DNA of 36,221 nt from Nostoc favosum CHAB5714 (GTDB lineage Bacteria > Cyanobacteriota > Cyanobacteriia > Cyanobacteriales > Nostocaceae). Position numbers and translations under genes: made by a program. The stretch's first letter is position 1. Each line of letters opens with the position of its first letter. The stretch lies in the NCBI RefSeq assembly GCF_020829495.1, contig NZ_JAIVFQ010000072.1:1-36221 (forward strand), written 5' to 3'. Below, one piece after another: positions 33,119-36,221 of this stretch. The notes beneath the pieces were generated by a model. It was not told where the DNA came from and searched no databases. It saw only the letters and a list, made by a program, of their open reading frames with translations.

Positions 33119-34179
33119 TCAAACATTCTCGTTCACAGCAATAAAGGTACTAGGTCGCTCACAAGGCGTAAAATTATACTTACGTTTAACTTCTTCATCT
33201 GTACTACCTTCAGCGGATTTAGTTAGCAGTACAACCTCAGAGCGGGTATAACCAGTCAACTCATCAAACTGAATAATCATATATTGGTAGAGCGCCCAGA
33301 CATCCGCCATCCGATTGCCAATACCGGAAGATATCTCATCAGGTATAAAAATATTACCGTGCCAGGATATCTTAATTCCCTCTTTCTGGAAGTAAGTGTC
33401 TATTTCTGGACGAATGTAATCCGCAGTCCCTCCGCAAAACACCAGTTCTTCAATATCCTCATCCATCTTCGAGCGCAACCACCTGACGATCGCACGCCAA
33501 TATTCATCTCTAGCAAGCAATAAAGCCTTGGACATCGACTCGCCATCAAGTTGAATTTCATCACCTTTGCGCTTGCGTGAGAGTTTCTGCATCACCTGGG
33601 AGTCACAACTAACTCCAGCTTCTACCAATACGTCAATAATATTGGGATTATCAGGGCTTAGTCCCGATGTCTTGGAAGTAAAATTATTCACCAGCCAAGA
33701 CATACCAAAATTGCTGGTTATTCCCGCACCAATTGAACCACTGCGAAAGGTAAAAATACTTGCGTTGCGATAACCAAGCATCACATACATAGAAGCAGGC
33801 ATATTATTGCCAAGCGTTCGCCTACGGTGAAAAAATATCCCACTACCCTCAGAAGCTGCATCATAACGAAGCATTTTTACCCGCATCTTACCTGCTGGTG
33901 TATCAAATCCTCAAACGCATCCTTCAACCGAACTTGTAACTGTTCTTTGTCTTGCACTTCACCGGGCGGTAGCAGAATGCTCAAGTAAGCTGCAACATCA
34001 TTACCCAAATTCAGCTTTTCCTTAGCCAGCCAAAATGCACCACAAATTTTAGGGACTGCTAGTTCGTACTTTAGCTCCTTGAGCTGCGATATACCCCCAA
34101 ATCGACGACGGGCAAGTTCTCCCAAGGCGCAGTACTCAAGTAAAAAGTATCGTAATTGTGCAGTCTTGGGCGATAACAA
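33119..34179 (-). pseudogene. ParM/actin-like plasmid segregation protein, frameshifted and N-truncated
   Basis: Two overlapping frames make one actin-like (ParM/StbA-type) protein. The upstream frame has KICGAFWLAKEKLNLGNDVA and LLPPGEVQDKEQLQVRLKDA. A one-base shift near 33890 moves into the frame TPAGKMRVKMLRYDAASEGSG, followed by ASMYVMLGYRNASIFTFRSG, IGAGITSNFG and EELVFCGGTADYIRPEI. The N-terminal phosphate-1 segment (DxGNG...) is missing and no ATG starts the upstream frame; a TGA lies just before it. Such proteins form filaments that move plasmids. The gene is probably dead, although the downstream 255-residue part could be translated alone. Confidence 0.75.
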
Positions 34180-34608
34180 GGTATGTCAGATGGGGTCAAT
34201 TACATACTTGCTTTGCTGTCAAATTTTTGATTGTAGCTTTTACAGATGAGATATATGAAATGATTATTCTAGGCGATCGCACCTCTAAAACTAGAATGCG
34301 ATCGCCTTTCCAATTCGGTCAAATACTGTTGATGCCCTCGACCAAAGGCTTTGACCAAATGTATGGCTGAAATGGTTTCATAGAACCTTTGAGCAATGCA
34401 GGTGCTTGAGCGAAAACTCCTTCTAAATGCGCTCAGTGGAAGGGTGCAAATATTTCCTGGCAACAAGCGCCTGCTATGCGATCGCACTCCAGGAGATATT
34501 GCCCACAACGACAAACAGGACAAGGACAGGACTTACGCAAGTATCACAAGCAAAGGTAGAGAGTATGCTTTTCTCCAACACCTAACCACCGATATCCTCA
34601 TAATTCCC
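34180..34608. other. Region between decayed parM-like and parR-like genes
   Basis: About 430 bases with no intact gene. It contains the HIP1 hairpin at 34271-34307, an AGGACTTACGCA motif near 34530, and a minus-strand stretch (RFYETISAIHLVKAFGRGHQ at about 34325-34385) that may be a remnant of an unidentified protein. Confidence 0.45.
34271..34307. repeat. Hairpin built from two HIP1 octamers
   Basis: Two GCGATCGC sites in inverted order form perfect 11-bp arms (34271-34281 and 34297-34307) around a 15-base loop. Confidence 0.65.
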
Positions 34609-35187
34609 TCACTCCAGACGAAATCCTGCATCAACTTCTATTTCTGCCTTAGCAATTGGGTCATTCTCGTCATCATTAAAGAACCCATCATCTTCGGAAT
34701 CTTCTCCCAAAACATTTGATCCGACTGGTTCTGTCGCAACAGGTAACGACACAGGACTTGGCCCAGTGGAATCAAAAAAAGAAACGGAAGGGGGAACCAA
34801 ATTAGCTGAAACAGGAGTTATTTCCACGCCATTAGTTCCAACTGTTGGTTGTAACCCAGTTGCACCCTGCGAGAAAACTCCACTATGAGGATTAACAAGA
34901 ACTACCTGGGGCAACCCCTCCATGCCAAACGTCCGTTTCATCTTAATTATCTGAACTTCAAGTTGCGCGATCGCATCATGGAGAGCTGACTGCAATTCCA
35001 TACCAGACACCCCCGCAGTCGATAGCGCAAACGGTAGGTAATATGCCCGTAGGGCCTCACATACTAACTCTGTTTGCCCTCGTTTCTTCGACTAGAGGTA
35101 GCTAATCACTATCCCATCCTCCGTACCCTTATTCCGCATGATTCGCGCCAACTCAACCGAATCAGCAGGCTTACTCGCTCTTGCCAT
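34609..35187 (-). pseudogene. ParR-like small DNA-binding protein interrupted by an amber stop
   Basis: The conceptual protein of 192 codons begins MARASKPADSVELARIMRNK (ATG at 35185-35187, with AGAGAAG just upstream). It runs to GIVISYL, meets TAG at codon 32 (35092-35094), then continues SKKRGQTELVCEALRAYYLP without a frame change and on to the acidic C-terminus. The N-terminal part resembles a ribbon-helix-helix/ParR-like adaptor. Its position next to the actin-like gene fits a ParR partner. A single CAG-to-TAG change would explain the stop. A downstream fragment starting at 35010 could still be translated. Confidence 0.65.
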
Positions 35188-35254
35188 AGCTTCTCTTCTA
35201 TTAACGTGCAAACCAAGCTTCTCAGTAACCTATTTGTCAATACTCTTACTTTAA

Positions 35255-35650
35255 CTATACCGAAGGAGAACTCACATAACTTTCAAAGAAACCTCCAGAT
35301 TGTGCTGGTAAGTCTAATAGTGTAATAGGACAATCACTCTCATCTAAATTAATTAATAAATCGTCAGCACCACCTCTATGAAAAATATCAATGTAACGTA
35401 TTATGGGTCGGTAGTCTTTTTTGAAATATCTTTCTAACTGAGGATTTCTTAAGTCAGCTTCATAAGTAACACAGGGTAACTTTTTATTAATGTACAGTTG
35501 AAATAGCGCTCGTGCAAAGGTGCTTTTTCCCACACCACCTTTATCACCTGTGACGATTATTAGCCGCTTTTGAGGTTTACTATTATTAATATTGGTTGTA
35601 TTATCATCAGACATGACTTTTTTACCCTTATTGTTTCTATTTTGAGACAT
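35255..35650 (-). pseudogene. ParA/MinD-like ATPase, C-terminally truncated
   Basis: A 131-residue protein with the deviant Walker A GDKGGVGKSTFARAL (about residues 35-49) and the switch-like ITLLDLPAQSGGF (about 109-121), after which it ends at VSSPSV. Family members are usually over 200 residues, so about the last half is lost. An AGAGGA ribosome site lies five bases before the ATG at 35650. It would be a plasmid partition or regulatory ATPase. It lies 67 bases upstream of the ParR-like gene, so the deletion probably joined the ATPase to the parR leader. Confidence 0.65.
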
Positions 35651-35968
35651 AACAATCCTCTACAAAGCAAATACACTTTGTTGATTATCCCTCAAAACTA
35701 ATCAATAACTACACTTGTGGGATAGTGCTACTGATCCGCAGTTGTTACAGCGCGATCGCTCTTGTGAAAGGTGCGATGCCTACGCTGGTCACTGAGCGCG
35801 GCCGTTGTGCGGGCTGTTCGGTGTCACATTTTCCCTTTAAGAGTATCTCATCGCTACCATGCCAAAAAACGAACTAAAGGCATAAGCTTGTTAGCCCCAC
35901 TCCTCCTCTAAAAATTAACCCGCTCCCTCTGTCTTATCTTCTGAGGAATTCTGGGAAGAAATTTTTTT
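35651..35968. other. Gene-free region before the dnaB fragment
   Basis: About 320 bases without a supported gene. HIP1 sites and a GC-rich stretch near 35790-35820 are visible. It should contain the minus-strand promoter of the ParA-like gene, but none can be assigned. Confidence 0.45.
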
Positions 35969-36221
35969 GGCGATCGCATCCGCAGACATCGCGCCAAATT
36001 TCAACCTTTAGTAGATTGGGAATTCACGCTTATTGCCAAAATCGTTGATATTGCCTCAGAACTGCCGCTTTATATGAATGACTCAAGGGGCATTACCGTT
36101 TCACAAATTGCATCAGAATGCCGTCAAATAAAGGCTAAAGAGGGAAAACTGGGGTTAGTTGTAGTTGATTACCTGCAAATGATGGCAGAGGATTCTGGAG
36201 GGAACCGCAGCTATGAACTGG
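35969..36221 (+). pseudogene. dnaB: Replicative DNA helicase (DnaB-like) fragment, runs off the window
   Basis: The plus-strand frame reads FQPLVDWEFTLIAKIVDIAS, ELPLYMNDSRGITVSQIASE and LGLVVVDYLQMM, the RecA-like core of DnaB with the Walker B Asp in VVVDYLQ. The N-terminal domain, linker and Walker A segment expected before it are absent; upstream DNA has stops in this frame and no matching sequence. It is therefore either a 5'-deleted remnant or a gene whose earlier part lies in a split arrangement. The 3' end continues beyond 36221. Confidence 0.7.

Noticed and set aside
34269..34523. Minus-strand 84-codon frame containing RFYETISAIHLVKAFGRG
   Set aside because: Only a short stretch looks protein-like and the frame crosses the HIP1 hairpin; at most a remnant, with no family recognised.
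35920..36012. Plus-strand frame ending in LAIASADIAPNFNL just before the dnaB fragment
   Set aside because: It has no start codon after the preceding stop and overlaps the DnaB frame; too short to support.

Overview
This window looks like DNA from a filamentous (Nostocales-type) cyanobacterium. The evidence is the many GCGATCGC (HIP1) octamers, a heptamer repeat of the TAATTCG kind, DevBCA exporter genes, a CHAT-NTPase-WD40 protein with a DUF1822 neighbour, and ISKra4, IS630 and IS701-like remnants. The decayed partition genes and replicative-helicase fragment at the right end suggest a plasmid, or a chromosomal region that captured plasmid DNA. This origin is inferred.

Positions 139-21073, all on the minus strand, hold a large biosynthetic cluster of discrete (type II) fatty-acid/polyketide enzymes. 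Reading in the direction of transcription it begins with devB-devC-devA (exporter), then a FabG-like ketoreductase, ACP1, two FabZ-like dehydratases (one lacking the catalytic His), a diiron ferritin-like protein, KS-A with degenerate KS-B, a FabL-like enoyl reductase and ACP2. It continues with KS-C and degenerate KS-D, then KS-E and a degenerate KS fused to an alpha/beta hydrolase. It ends with a double-hotdog thioesterase-like protein, a DsbA/HCCA-isomerase-like protein, a SRPBCC protein, a membrane-anchored alpha/beta hydrolase, three DsrE-like proteins and a second-copy-type accD. Three tandem KS + Cys-less KS pairs in one cluster, with no acyltransferase, are the main novelty. The logic is that of a discrete iterative system (malonyl-CoA supply, condensation, reduction/dehydration, tailoring, export) making a reduced or polyene acyl chain. 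I do not recognise the product.

Positions 21074-22150 hold an ISKra4 transposase remnant and non-coding DNA. A plus-strand GH13 alpha-amylase-family gene (22151-24028) converges on the next block and shares with it a strong hairpin terminator (24032-24076).

Positions 24082-31611 (minus strand) hold a three-gene set: a weakly sigma-factor-like protein, a DUF1822 protein, and a 1543-residue CHAT protease-STAND NTPase-14xWD40 protein. This could be a caspase-like sensing and signalling system. An internally decayed IS630 element sits exactly at the start codon of the first gene.

Positions 31611-36221 are a graveyard of IS remnants, a frameshifted ParM/actin-like gene, a ParR-like gene with an amber stop, a truncated ParA-like gene, and a 5'-truncated dnaB fragment running off the end of the window. 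I see no tRNA, rRNA or CRISPR array.
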